This document shows, piece after piece, positions 1 to 7,524 of a stretch of 64,000 nucleotides of DNA. Every line of letters starts with the position of its first letter. Positions within the stretch are counted from its first letter, which is position 1. The stretch is from an uncultured Alistipes sp. (GTDB taxonomy: Bacteria; Bacteroidota; Bacteroidia; Bacteroidales; Rikenellaceae): positions 80,872 to 144,871 of the forward strand of contig CAJUMU010000003.1 in NCBI GenBank assembly GCA_910587675.1, read 5' to 3'. The notes under the pieces were generated by a model that searched no databases, was not told the origin of the DNA, and worked only from the letters and a program-made list of their open reading frames with translations. The position numbers and the translations under genes were made by a program.

Positions 1-263
1 AAATTTAACGGATACTGCCCATGAAGTGTTCTGCGGCTAACATCGGTCGTTTGATCGGCCGCAACCATTCTATCGTGGTTCGTCAGGGCGACTGGGACAG
101 TGCATTTCGCTTTCCGCTTGAATCATTGGTGCACTTGCGGTTCTTGATAGAGTTCGTCGCCCGCGTGGGCGACTCGGATTTCACCGACGAGGAGTTCGAA
201 AAGGAGATCAAAAGCAAGTCTTTAATGGAGTTGATGAAAGTAATGTTTAAATTGGAACCGTAA
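1..263 (+). pseudogene. Partial, possibly frameshifted copy of the unknown protein at the right window edge
   Basis: Only the 3' part lies in the window. The last ~75 codons, ending at TAA 261-263, encode a sequence almost identical to the C-terminus of the minus-strand protein at 63641-64000 (shared blocks SAANIGRLIGRNHS, VVRQGDWDSAFRFP, FVARVGDSDFTDEEFEKE). No known domain is recognised; the charged, soluble sequence suggests a cytoplasmic protein. In the frame of the body there is a stop at 6-8. One extra base near position 29 would explain this: frame 2 upstream reads TDTAHEV and would join SAANIGRL in phase. Alternatively a short 80-residue protein starts at ATG 21. The shared body is certain; the frameshift is inferred from about 30 bases next to the window edge. 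Confidence 0.5.
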
Positions 264-268
264 AGTTC

Positions 269-440
269 TGCGACTCGCAGAGTCGCGCGGGCCGCAGCCT
301 CTGCCCCGCGGAGGCCCGCTGTTGTTCGCGAACGCTCACACGCGAGCCCCCGCAGGCTGCTGCCCGAATATATTATAATATGTATTGCGACTCTTCGAGT
401 CGCGCAGTTCGTCGTCGGCGAACAGCAAGCCCGCAGCCCG
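269..440. repeat. Family A palindromic repeat, copy 1 plus a fragment
   Basis: It begins with a hairpin (GCGACTC/GAGTCGC). Then come GGGCCGCAGCCT, the inner arm CGCGGAGGCCCGC and the closing arm CCGCAGGCTGCTGCCCG. A second partial unit (GCGACTC-TTC-GAGTCGC, then GCAGTTCGTCGTCGGCG) follows at about 383-425. It lies directly downstream of the gene copy ending at 263. Apart from this repeat and the two terminators below, the 264-627 interval shows nothing recognisable. Confidence 0.8.
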
Positions 441-508
441 AAACTTGCGCCGAGATCTTAAAAAATACATCAAATAACAAAAAAGGACGCAAATTGTTGT
501 AGGGGTAC

Positions 509-540
509 GAAGCGAGAATCGGAAGGTTCTCGCTTTTTTC
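509..540 (+). terminator. Rho-independent terminator, plus strand
   Basis: AGCGAGAA (511-518) pairs with TTCTCGCT (527-534) and is followed by a T tract. It faces the minus-strand terminator at 563-609, so two convergent units end here. No plus-strand gene lies directly upstream other than the edge copy ending at 263. Confidence 0.7.
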
Positions 541-562
541 GTACGCGTAGTCGGACACGCCC

Positions 563-609
563 TAAAAAAAGAGCCCGCATCGGGAATCCATGGAGATTTC
601 CGATGCGGG
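563..609 (-). terminator. Terminator of the K+/H+ antiporter gene
   Basis: A 15-bp near-perfect stem (574-588 with 594-608) is followed on the minus strand by a run of seven T (A run at 564-570). It lies just past the stop codon of the antiporter gene. Confidence 0.85.
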
Positions 610-627
610 ATCGGCATGCGTCGGGGC

Positions 628-2127
628 TTACTGAAGTTTCATCACTTCGGTTATGCCCAGTTCGTCGTACATCCTTTGGAGTTCCGCCTCCTCGCGGTCG
701 GACACCACCAACAGGCGGTCGGCGACGGCGAGACCCGTGTTTCCGCGCGGAACGAAATATTCGCCGCGACGGAATATCATCACCACCAGCGTGTTGTCGG
801 CGATATCGATGTCGCGCAGGGTATTGCCCTTGCTTAACATCGCCTCCGTAACCTCGATCTCCGAAAAGTTGCTCTTTATGCTGTCGGGAATGCCGACCTT
901 GAACAGCGGCTCCTTCTCCTCGAAGGCGAGTCCCAGCCAGTTGGCCATGCCGCTCACGGTAGTGCCTTGAACGCACAGAGAGATCAGGGTCACCATGAAC
1001 ACGACATTGAATATCAACCGTCCGTTCTCAACCCCCGCCACGATGGGGTAGGTGGCGAAGATGATGGGCACGGCGCCGCGGAGTCCCACCCACGATATGA
1101 AGAGCCGCGCGCGGCCCGAAAACTTACGGAAAGGCAGCATACAGACGAATACCGCCAGCGGGCGCGCCACGAGGATGAGGAACACGCCCACCGCGCCGCC
1201 CAAGAGCAGCACTTCGGGGTGCATCAACTCGTCGGAGTTGACCAACAGACCGATGGTGAGGAACATGATGATCTGCGCCAGCCACGTGAAGCCGTCGAAG
1301 AACGACACCAGATTGCCGCGATGGGCCAGCTTGTGGTTGCCGACGACCAATCCCGTGATATAGACGGCCAGATAGCCGTTGCCCCACACCAGCGTAGTGA
1401 ACGAGAACGAGAAGAAGACGAAAGCCAGCAGCAGCACCGAATAGAGCGACACGTTGTTCTTGATGTTGATACGATTGATGGTGAGCACCGCCAAACGTCC
1501 GATCCCGTAACCCAGACCCGAGCCGACCACCATCTGCACCGCGAACTTCAGGATGCTGTCGCCCGAGCTCTCGGCCTCGCTCGACGCCGTTACGACCGAC
1601 ACCATAAGGATGGTTAGCATGTAGGCCATCGGGTCGTTACTACCGCTCTCCAACTCGAGCATCGGGCGCAGATGTTGTTTCAACCCCTGCTTTTTGGTTC
1701 GAAGGATGGAGAACACCGACGCCGAGTCGGTCGAGGCCATCGTCGAGGCCAGCAGCAATGCCACGGGGAACGACAATGCCAGCCCCACCCACGACGAGAA
1801 CCAGTAGATGAATCCGCCCGTCACGAAAGCCGTGATCGCCACACCTGCGGTGGCGAGCGCGACTCCCGGGGCGAGGATGGGTTTTATGGCCGAGAACTTG
1901 GTGTCCATACCGCCCGAAAAGAGGATGATGCACAATGCGACCATACCGATGAACTGCGTGATCTCGAACGACTGGAAATTGATGAATTTCAGTCCGAAGA
2001 CCATACCCACCCCGAGGAAAAGCAATAGGGCGGGCGCGCCGAAACGATAGGCCAACTTACCCGCGACCACCGCCACGAAGAGCAGCAGAGCCCACACCAA
2101 CAATATATTCTCGCTCATAAGCAACAT
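628..2127 (-). CDS. nhaP2: Potassium/proton antiporter, CPA1/NhaP2 type, with C-terminal TrkA-C domain
   Basis: A 499-residue inner-membrane cation/proton exchanger expected to export K+ (or Na+) in exchange for protons in ion and pH homeostasis. Residues 1 to about 390 form some 12 hydrophobic helices. They include the N-terminal MSENILLVWALLLFVAVVAG segment and the helix pair STMASTDSASVFSILR and LELESGSNDPMAYML, whose acidic residues match the ion-binding region of CPA1 exchangers. The last ~80 residues form a soluble TrkA-C/RCK-C-like domain (around GNTLRDIDIADNTLVVMIFR, then RLLVVSDREEAE), a likely regulatory module as in NhaP2/CvrA. ATG codons at 2127 and 2118 are both possible starts. 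It is monocistronic, with a strong terminator. The family is certain; the ion preference is inferred. Confidence 0.93.
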   Translation of the reverse strand: MLLMSENILLVWALLLFVAVVAGKLAYRFGAPALLLFLGVGMVFGLKFINFQSFEITQFIGMVALCIILFSGGMDTKFSAIKPILAPGVALATAGVAITAFVTGGFIYWFSSWVGLALSFPVALLLASTMASTDSASVFSILRTKKQGLKQHLRPMLELESGSNDPMAYMLTILMVSVVTASSEAESSGDSILKFAVQMVVGSGLGYGIGRLAVLTINRINIKNNVSLYSVLLLAFVFFSFSFTTLVWGNGYLAVYITGLVVGNHKLAHRGNLVSFFDGFTWLAQIIMFLTIGLLVNSDELMHPEVLLLGGAVGVFLILVARPLAVFVCMLPFRKFSGRARLFISWVGLRGAVPIIFATYPIVAGVENGRLIFNVVFMVTLISLCVQGTTVSGMANWLGLAFEEKEPLFKVGIPDSIKSNFSEIEVTEAMLSKGNTLRDIDIADNTLVVMIFRRGEYFVPRGNTGLAVADRLLVVSDREEAELQRMYDELGITEVMKLQ

Positions 2128-2172
2128 TTTTTAACGTTAACCGACGGGGCGCCGCCCCGTTTTGCGGCGGAG

Positions 2173-2679
2173 TCATCGCCCCTCCACCACCTTCATCTCG
2201 CAGATCGGGCGCATCTCCATGTCGGCGTACTCGAATGCCCCGCATGCCGCGAAGCCGCTCGTCCGCGACGAATAGAGCACGGCCGTCACGGCCGACACGC
2301 CGCTTTGCGGAATGGCGCGCAGAGCCTCGAAATCGCCCTGACGTATGGCCTCGGCAACCTCCGCGGCGCGTTCCTTGTCGAACTTAAACTCCTCGCGGCG
2401 CAAGAAGCATCCGTCGCCGATGTGGTACGGCGCGCCGCCCGCGCCGAAAAGACGCGCGGCCGTCACGATTCCGCCGACGAGAGTCAGCGCGACCCCGAAC
2501 AACACCAAAGCCGATTTGAGATCGGCATTATCGGCCGAGCCGGACAACATTCCGTTTGTAACCAACATCGCCACACCCGCAACCAATAACAAAAGCGGTA
2601 CCGCGACCGTTTTGCGACGCTTCACAATGACGCCGCAAGGCAAGGCGCACAACGCCTCGCGCATATCGTATTTAGACAT
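2173..2679 (-). CDS. Hypothetical membrane protein with two transmembrane segments
   Basis: A 168-residue protein I cannot assign to a named family. A short polar N-terminus is followed by two hydrophobic helices (about 26-43 and 60-76) close together. A soluble C-terminal half follows, with a KFDKERAAEVAEAIRQGDFEALRAIPQ region, probably cytoplasmic. It starts with ATG at 2677-2679 and reads toward the antiporter gene with a 45-bp gap, so the two may be cotranscribed. It resembles the small uncharacterised membrane proteins common in Bacteroidales. Reading frame and codon use look genuine; function is unknown. Confidence 0.7.
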   Translation of the reverse strand: MSKYDMREALCALPCGVIVKRRKTVAVPLLLLVAGVAMLVTNGMLSGSADNADLKSALVLFGVALTLVGGIVTAARLFGAGGAPYHIGDGCFLRREEFKFDKERAAEVAEAIRQGDFEALRAIPQSGVSAVTAVLYSSRTSGFAACGAFEYADMEMRPICEMKVVEGR

Positions 2680-2789
2680 ATTTCAATTAGTTGAATTAAA
2701 AAACGTTTCCGTAAAAAAATATCGAATCGAAACGGAACTCTGCCGACAAACCCTCTGTCGGCATAATATGGAGTCCGAAACGGAAACGG

Positions 2790-3182
2790 CTAAATACGAA
2801 GTCGACGCAAAACGTGAAGATAGTGTTTCACGCAGAGCGTCGAACGGCGGATGTCGAAATCCAACGTATGCGTTACTCGCCCCGTATGCCTGTCGGCGAT
2901 CTCGGGGACGAAAATTTTCGTGAAACCGTGGCCCGCGCGTCGGGCTGCGCCGCGTACCGACACCGCGCCTCCGCACCTCTCGACAGCAACGGGCGACGAG
3001 GCGGGCAGCAACATGTCGTCGCCCGCGCGACAGATCGTCCCGCGGTCCGAGTCTGTTATGCTACCCTGCGCGGTAGAACGTACGGTCGCGCGCAGGGCAT
3101 GTTCGCCGCACACCTGCTCCGACACTTGGCCGACGAACAACCAAATCACGGCGCAGAGTATGGCAATCAGCGTTCGCCGCAT
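2790..3182 (-). CDS. Small hypothetical protein with N-terminal signal or anchor
   Basis: A 130-residue ORF starting 3 bp after the stop of the TonB-like gene, so it is probably translationally linked to it. The first ~20 residues (MRRTLIAILCAVIWLFVGQV) form a basic-then-hydrophobic signal peptide or membrane anchor. The rest is Arg/Thr/Cys-rich with no recognisable domain. The opposite strand is also open here, so coding status rests on the signal-like start and tight spacing. It could be a minor envelope partner of the upstream protein or a chance ORF. Confidence 0.45.
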   Translation of the reverse strand: MRRTLIAILCAVIWLFVGQVSEQVCGEHALRATVRSTAQGSITDSDRGTICRAGDDMLLPASSPVAVERCGGAVSVRGAARRAGHGFTKIFVPEIADRHTGRVTHTLDFDIRRSTLCVKHYLHVLRRLRI

Positions 3183-3185
3183 AGG

Positions 3186-4019
3186 TTACTGTGGTAAGAA
3201 TGTATAGGTTATGGTTCCGCGATGGCGTTCGGGAGCCGACATGTCGATATTGAACAGCGACTCGCGCGCAGCCTTCAACGCCGCGTCGCGCATGAGTTCG
3301 TCGCCGCCCGAAATCACCTTCGCCGACAGCACCTCGCCGCCGCGGTCGATAGTGACCGACACGACCACCTGCCCGCCCGTATCGCACATGTAGGCGGGCA
3401 CCACCAATCTGCGCTTGGTGCGCACGGGATCCTTGAATTCGAAACGAACCGTCACGCCGCCCTTCACCTTCGAATCCTGCCCGTCGGAGGCTTCGCTTTC
3501 GTTGCCTCCGCGATCGGCGTCGAGAATCGACTGCGCCTCGGCCAGTCCCGCTTCGTAAGCGGCGCGGTTGGCGTTCATTCCCGCCATGATATCCTTGGCC
3601 GAAGCGTTCAGCTCCGAGGTCTTCGTTCCGCGGTCGTCTTTCAGATCCTCGTTCAGCATGGCGTCGTTCGAGGTGCGGTTGCGTATGGCCGACCAGTCGA
3701 GATCCGACGCCTGCTTCTGCTCTATCTCGCGCTCCAACCGCTCCTTTTCGGCCTCCAGATCTTCGAGGGTCTGCAAATCGATATATATCCCCTGCTCGTG
3801 GGGTTTCGAACCGATTATGATCTTCGAACCGACGAAGACTATGCCCAGCACTAAATAGACTATTATCATCACGCTCAGGCCCAGCCGATGGTCGTAAGCC
3901 CACTCGCCCGCATCCTGCCGACGGTTGTCGAAAGGCAGGCGCAGACGTTGCCGCCGCGGTTTTTGCGGCGCGCGCGAGGTCTTGTCCTCCAATTTGTTTT
4001 GCGGTTCGGTGTTCGACAT
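3186..4019 (-). CDS. TonB-like envelope protein with one membrane anchor and C-terminal TonB domain
   Basis: A 277-residue protein resembling energy transducer TonB, which couples the inner-membrane proton-motive force to outer-membrane transporters. A basic cytoplasmic head (~1-45) is followed by one hydrophobic helix (around LGLSVMIIVYLVLGIVFVG). A charged, coiled-coil-prone spacer follows (LEDLEAEKERLEREIEQKQ), then a C-terminal region with the typical TonB pattern (GGQVVVSVTIDRGGEVLSAKV, later ALKAARESLFN). ATG 4019 is preferred over the upstream GTG at 4025. The spacer is not the usual proline-rich one, and no ExbB/ExbD genes lie nearby. It may therefore serve a specialised system. It is divergent from lpxC/fabZ, with a minus-strand -7 box at 4050-4057. 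Confidence 0.8.
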   Translation of the reverse strand: MSNTEPQNKLEDKTSRAPQKPRRQRLRLPFDNRRQDAGEWAYDHRLGLSVMIIVYLVLGIVFVGSKIIIGSKPHEQGIYIDLQTLEDLEAEKERLEREIEQKQASDLDWSAIRNRTSNDAMLNEDLKDDRGTKTSELNASAKDIMAGMNANRAAYEAGLAEAQSILDADRGGNESEASDGQDSKVKGGVTVRFEFKDPVRTKRRLVVPAYMCDTGGQVVVSVTIDRGGEVLSAKVISGGDELMRDAALKAARESLFNIDMSAPERHRGTITYTFLPQ

Positions 4020-4049
4020 AACCACTCTCGTGTAATTGCAAATCTATCG

Positions 4050-4087
4050 CAAAAGTACGGTTTTTTTGCGAAATATTCGTATCTTTG
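4050..4087. promoter_or_regulatory. Divergent promoter region, TonB-like gene and lpxC/fabZ
   Basis: The minus strand has TACTTTTG (4050-4057) and the plus strand TATCTTTG (4080-4087). Both match the Bacteroidota -7 consensus TAnnTTTG. A well-spaced -33 TTTG is not seen for the plus-strand box: the nearest TTTG, at 4065-4068, is only 11 bases away. Confidence 0.55.
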
Positions 4088-4140
4088 TCCGCATTATTAT
4101 CTCGCCGTTAAGGACGAACAACAAAAAATTATAACGAAAT

Positions 4141-5547
4141 ATGCAGATCAAACAACAAACCCTCGCCGCTCCGATATCGTTCTCGGGCAAAGGGTTACAC
4201 ACCGGAGTACATGTTTCGATGACGGTAAATCCGGCTCCCGACAACAGCGGAATAGTACTTCGTCGCATCGACCTCGAAAATACGCCGACCGTGCCCGCGC
4301 TCTGCGAGTATGTCACCGACACCTCGCGCGGAACCACGATAGAGAAGGGCGAAGCCAAGATAAGCACCGTCGAACACATCCTGTCGGCTCTGTGGAGCAT
4401 GGGCGTGGATAACGCCGTGATCGACATCGACGCTCCCGAAACGCCCATCATGGACGGCTCGGCCCGCGAATACGTGCAGCGCATAACCGAGACGGGACTC
4501 GTCGAGCAGAAAGCCGACCGCAAATACTACGAAGTAACGGAGAAGCAGGTATATACCATTCCCGACAAGGGCGTGGCCATCATCATCTACCCCGACGACG
4601 AATTCACCGTGTCGGTGCACGTCGACTACAACTCGAAAGTGATCGGCAACCAGTACGCCACGCTGGACATGTTCAACGATTACGCCGAGAAGATCGCCCC
4701 TTGCCGCACGTTCGTGTTCCTGCACGAGTTGGAACCGCTGCTCAACATGAATCTCATCAAGGGCGGCGATCTGGACAACGCCATCGTGGTGGTGGAGAAC
4801 CCCGTGTCGGATCAGCAGCTGGAGCACCTGAAAAAGGTATTCGGCAAGGAGGATATCCGCGTCACGGACGGTTATCTGAACAACCTGCAACTGCGTTCGA
4901 GCAACGAGCTCGCGAGCCACAAACTGCTCGACCTGCTGGGCGACTTCGCGCTGCTCGGCATGCGCATAAAGGGCCGCGTGTGGGCGTCGCGCCCGGGCCA
5001 CTATGCCAACACCGAGTTCATGAAGCAACTCATACGCGCTATCCGCCGCGACGGCGAGAAGCCCGCGTTCAAATACAACCCCGCCAAGCCTGCGCTACTC
5101 GATATCAACCAAGTGCGCAAGCTGCTCCCTCACCGCTATCCGTTCCTGTTGATCGATAAGGTATTCTACCTCGACGGATCGTCGATCGGTGCCATCAAGA
5201 ATATCACGGCCAACGAACCGCAGTTCACGGGCCATTTCCCCGAAGAGCCCGTAATGCCGGGCGTGCTTCTGGTGGAGGCTATGGCTCAGGCGGGCGGCAT
5301 CATCGTGCTGGGCAGCGTGGAGCACCCCGAGGAGTACTCCACATACTTCCTGCGCATCGACGGCGTGCGTTTCAAACGCAAGGTCGTCCCGGGCGACACG
5401 GTGCAGATCGAGGCGCACATCATAGAACCCGTGCGTCGCGGTATCGCCACCTTGGCCGGTAAGGTATTCGTCGGAGGCGTTCTGGCTTGCGAAGCCACGC
5501 TCATGGCGCAAATCGTGAGAAACAAAAAATCGGAACAGAGAGAATAA
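4141..5547 (+). CDS. lpxC/fabZ: Bifunctional LpxC deacetylase / FabZ dehydratase fusion
   Basis: A 468-residue fusion. Residues 1 to ~310 are LpxC, the zinc-dependent UDP-3-O-acyl-GlcNAc deacetylase that commits material to lipid A. Zinc ligands are visible as H79 (STVEHILSAL) and H260/D264 (ASHKLLDLLGD), with the general-base histidine region near H287. Residues ~318-468 are FabZ, the (3R)-hydroxyacyl-ACP dehydratase of fatty acid elongation. It shows LLPHRYPFLLID and the hot-dog active site HFPEEPVMPGVLLVEAMAQ (H365, E379). The fusion is a known Bacteroidota arrangement that puts lipid A and fatty acid enzymes, which compete for hydroxyacyl-ACP, in one protein. Its TAA overlaps the lpxA ATG, indicating coupled translation. 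Confidence 0.97.
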   Translation: MQIKQQTLAAPISFSGKGLHTGVHVSMTVNPAPDNSGIVLRRIDLENTPTVPALCEYVTDTSRGTTIEKGEAKISTVEHILSALWSMGVDNAVIDIDAPETPIMDGSAREYVQRITETGLVEQKADRKYYEVTEKQVYTIPDKGVAIIIYPDDEFTVSVHVDYNSKVIGNQYATLDMFNDYAEKIAPCRTFVFLHELEPLLNMNLIKGGDLDNAIVVVENPVSDQQLEHLKKVFGKEDIRVTDGYLNNLQLRSSNELASHKLLDLLGDFALLGMRIKGRVWASRPGHYANTEFMKQLIRAIRRDGEKPAFKYNPAKPALLDINQVRKLLPHRYPFLLIDKVFYLDGSSIGAIKNITANEPQFTGHFPEEPVMPGVLLVEAMAQAGGIIVLGSVEHPEEYSTYFLRIDGVRFKRKVVPGDTVQIEAHIIEPVRRGIATLAGKVFVGGVLACEATLMAQIVRNKKSEQRE

Positions 5548-6332
5548 TGATTAGCAATTTGGCATACGTGCATCCCGACGCGAAGTTGGGCGCGAACGTA
5601 GTCGTGGAGCCTTTCGCCTGCATATCGGGCGACGTGGTCATAGGCGACGACTGCTGGATAGGCCCTTCGGCCGTCATTCACGACGGCGCGCGCATCGGCA
5701 AAGGCTGCCGCATACACCCCTGCGCGTCGATAGCCTGCACCCCGCAAGACCTTAAATTCAAGGGAGAGTTCTCCACCGCCGAGATCGGCGACTACAACGA
5801 TATCCGCGAATACGTCACCATCAGCCGAGGCACCGCCTCGCGCGGCAAGACGGTGGTAGGCTCGCACAACCTCATCATGGCCTATGCCCACGTGGCGCAC
5901 GATTGCGTGGTGGGCGACCACAACGTCATCGTGAACCGCGTATCGCTCGCGGGCGAGGTCGAAGTGGGCGACTGGGTGGTCGTCGGCGGACATACCGCCG
6001 TGCACCAGTGGGTGCGTATCGGCGACCACGCCATGATTCAGGGCATGTCGGGCGTGTCGAAGGATATCCCGCCCTACATAACCACGTCGAAGGACGACCA
6101 CTATGCGGGCATCAACAAAATCGGCCTCTCGCGACGCGGGTTCACTCCCGAGCGGATAACCGCCATCCACGAGGCGTGCCGCATACTGTTCCAGAGCGGA
6201 CTCAACTACATGGACGCCTGCGACAAGGCGGAAGCGGAATTGCCCGCCTCGCCCGACCGCGACTATTTGATAGAGTTCATACGCTCGTCGAAACGCGGCT
6301 GCATCAAGCAGTACACCACGGTCGCGGACTAA
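5547..6332 (+). CDS. lpxA: UDP-N-acetylglucosamine acyltransferase LpxA
   Basis: 261 residues, the usual LpxA length. It transfers (R)-3-hydroxyacyl from ACP to the 3-OH of UDP-GlcNAc, the first lipid A step, in the cytoplasm. The N-terminal two thirds are hexapeptide repeats (VHPDAKLGANVVVEPFACI, VVIGDDCWIGPSAVI) that build a left-handed beta helix. The catalytic histidine region is MAYAHVAHDCVVGDHN. The C-terminus is helical (ITAIHEACRILFQ). The start ATG 5547 sits inside the preceding stop (TAATG), which excludes the longer upstream frame. A strong hairpin follows at 6355-6394. Confidence 0.97.
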   Translation: MISNLAYVHPDAKLGANVVVEPFACISGDVVIGDDCWIGPSAVIHDGARIGKGCRIHPCASIACTPQDLKFKGEFSTAEIGDYNDIREYVTISRGTASRGKTVVGSHNLIMAYAHVAHDCVVGDHNVIVNRVSLAGEVEVGDWVVVGGHTAVHQWVRIGDHAMIQGMSGVSKDIPPYITTSKDDHYAGINKIGLSRRGFTPERITAIHEACRILFQSGLNYMDACDKAEAELPASPDRDYLIEFIRSSKRGCIKQYTTVAD

Positions 6333-6354
6333 CCCCGCGCTCGGAACTCGCAAA

Positions 6355-6394
6355 ATACACGAGGGACAATTTTTCGGAATTGTCCCTCGTGTAT
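6355..6394 (+). terminator. Stem-loop after lpxA
   Basis: A perfect stem of about 17 bp (ATACACGAGGGACAATT with its complement) and a short loop, 22 bp after the lpxA stop. The T tract is weak, but stem length and position support transcription termination or mRNA end protection. Confidence 0.75.
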
Positions 6395-6427
6395 CGTTAA
6401 GGAAAACACCGCCGACTGTTTTACTAA

Positions 6428-6487
6428 TGACTTATCGGTATTCGGGCAGCAGCCTGCGGCCTGCACGACTCTGCGAGTCGGGAAATT
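6428..6487. repeat. Family A repeat fragment (internally deleted, inverted)
   Basis: It contains CGGGCAGCAGCCTGCGG and then the terminal hairpin CGACTCTGCGAGTCG, with the central arm missing. The preceding TTTACTAATGACTTATCGGTATTCG resembles the lead-in of the copy at 63498-63640 (ACTAATGTAGTATCGATATTCG). Together with family B and the next family A copy it fills the 6395-6930 gap, which has no gene. Confidence 0.7.
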
Positions 6488-6807
6488 CATGTACGTCAGC
6501 CTATCCCGCGGCAGGAACATGATAAGCCGAGGGCAGAGTCGAACTTGTTCGAGCTTTGCCGAGGCGAGAAAATGACTGCGTAAGCGAACTTTTGATTGCT
6601 TCAAAAGTGCCGTAGGCATCCGATTTAGCGAAGTCGCAAGAACGACCTCGAAATCGTTTCACCGCGGCGGATTTTAACTGCGCTGCGCTTGTTTTCCTCC
6701 TTCGCGCCGCGGCAATTCATGCAAGCATGATTGCCCTCGGCTTGGCGTCGGTTGGCGTTACCTTTTGGCCGCGCAAAAGGTAACGTATATCTTAATTATT
6801 TATTAAA
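6488..6807. repeat. Family B dispersed repeat, copy 1
   Basis: About 320 bp, strongly similar to 30893-31260. Shared landmarks are GTCAGCC, CGCGGCAGGAACAT, GATAAGCCGAG, GCGAGAAAATGACTGCGTAA, GTGCCGTAGGCATCCGATTT and TCGTTTCACCGCGGCGGATTTT. Near its end is the palindrome GTTACCTTTT-GGCCGCGC-AAAAGGTAAC (6757-6784). Small ORFs in it have no homology I can see and are broken in the other copy, so I treat it as non-coding. Confidence 0.8.
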
Positions 6808-6912
6808 GGTATGCAGTTCGCAGAACTGCGCGGGCCGCAGCCTCAGCGCACGGAGGCCCGCAACTCGTTTCACACTCGTTCGCGGTCTCCGCAGGCTGCC
6901 GCCCGAACGCCT
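6808..6912. repeat. Family A palindromic repeat, intact copy
   Basis: It follows family B directly. Hairpin GCAGTTCGCAGAACTGC, then GCGGGCCGCAGCCT, inner arm GCACGGAGGCCCGC, variable loop, and closing arm TCTCCGCAGGCTGCCGCCCG. It ends about 30 bp from the argR stop codon and could act as that gene's transcription end. Confidence 0.8.
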
Positions 6913-6939
6913 AAACCGCCATACATTATATATATACGG

Positions 6940-7407
6940 CTACAGCACATTGCTGAGCATGGGGAATATCCGCAGCAGCGATTCGATGATGTGGTTGCGG
7001 TTGGCGTCCTCGCGCAGGATGAGAAGTACGGTGTTGTCGCCCGCGATGGTGCCGAGTATGCCCGGGCAGTCGAGATTGTCTATGGGCACCGAGATGGCGC
7101 TCGCGTAACCCGATTTGGTCTTGAGCACTCCCAGATTTCCCGAAAAAGTGAGGCTCGTGATGTTGTCGGATATGTTCGACGACACGTTCACATCGTGGTG
7201 CGCGGTGTTGGGCAGAACATAGACGTACCCCTTGCTCTTGTGGGGGATCTTCGCCACGTTCATGAATTTCAAGTCGCGTGAAAGGGTGCTCTGCGTAATC
7301 TCCACGCCGCACTCGCGCAGGCGCGCGATAAGCTCGTCCTGCGAGCCGATCAGTTCGCTGCGTATGATCTTGCGAATGGTGGCGAATCGTTGCGTTTTCT
7401 GATTCAT
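6940..7407 (-). CDS. argR: Arginine repressor ArgR
   Basis: 155 residues, the standard ArgR length. It is a hexameric, arginine-sensing DNA-binding protein that represses arginine synthesis. The N-terminal winged helix (~1-70) carries the family signature TQSTLSRDLKFMNV with the recognition-helix SR pair. The C-terminal domain (~80-155) carries the core that binds arginine and forms the hexamer, with GILGTIAGDNTVLLI. It is divergent from carA, with ARG-box-like sequences between them and before the arg cluster. This makes it the probable local regulator of carAB and arg genes, and of itself. Confidence 0.95.
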   Translation of the reverse strand: MNQKTQRFATIRKIIRSELIGSQDELIARLRECGVEITQSTLSRDLKFMNVAKIPHKSKGYVYVLPNTAHHDVNVSSNISDNITSLTFSGNLGVLKTKSGYASAISVPIDNLDCPGILGTIAGDNTVLLILREDANRNHIIESLLRIFPMLSNVL

Positions 7408-7420
7408 AATCCGAATTACC

Positions 7421-7434
7421 TACATATTTATGCA
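7421..7434. promoter_or_regulatory. Candidate ARG box at the argR promoter
   Basis: On the minus strand TGCATAAATATGTA matches the E. coli ARG-box core TGAAT-WWWW-ATTCA at most positions. It overlaps the argR -7 box (7433-7440) and lies upstream of the carA promoter. Binding is inferred from sequence and the neighbouring argR gene. Confidence 0.4.
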
Positions 7435-7464
7435 AAGGTAACGCATATATTTCTTGTTTCCAAA
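7433..7464 (-). promoter_or_regulatory. argR promoter (-33 TTTG, -7 TACCTTTG)
   Basis: Minus-strand TTTG (7461-7464), a 20-base spacer and TACCTTTG (7440-7433) match the Bacteroidota sigma-ABfr consensus. The -33 element lies inside the divergent carA promoter, so the two polymerase sites compete. Confidence 0.7.
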
Positions 7465-7482
7465 ATATATTTCCTATTTTTG
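7453..7482 (+). promoter_or_regulatory. carA promoter (-33 CTTG, -7 TATTTTTG)
   Basis: CTTG (7453-7456), an 18-base spacer and TATTTTTG (7475-7482), about 43 bases upstream of the carA start. It overlaps the argR promoter on the opposite strand. Confidence 0.65.
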
Positions 7483-7524
7483 TGAAATGAATCGCATGAG
7501 ATCAATAGAAAAACAAACATATAT

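Noticed and set aside
4061..4087. TTTG at 4065-4068 as the -33 element of lpxC/fabZ
   Set aside because: Spacing to the -7 box is only 11 bases, versus about 18-21 in the other promoters here.
4195..5028. Long antisense frames over lpxC, carB, argG, infB and other GC-rich genes
   Set aside because: These are shadow ORFs produced by high GC and codon periodicity. They lack starts, domains and family resemblance, while the sense frames match known proteins.
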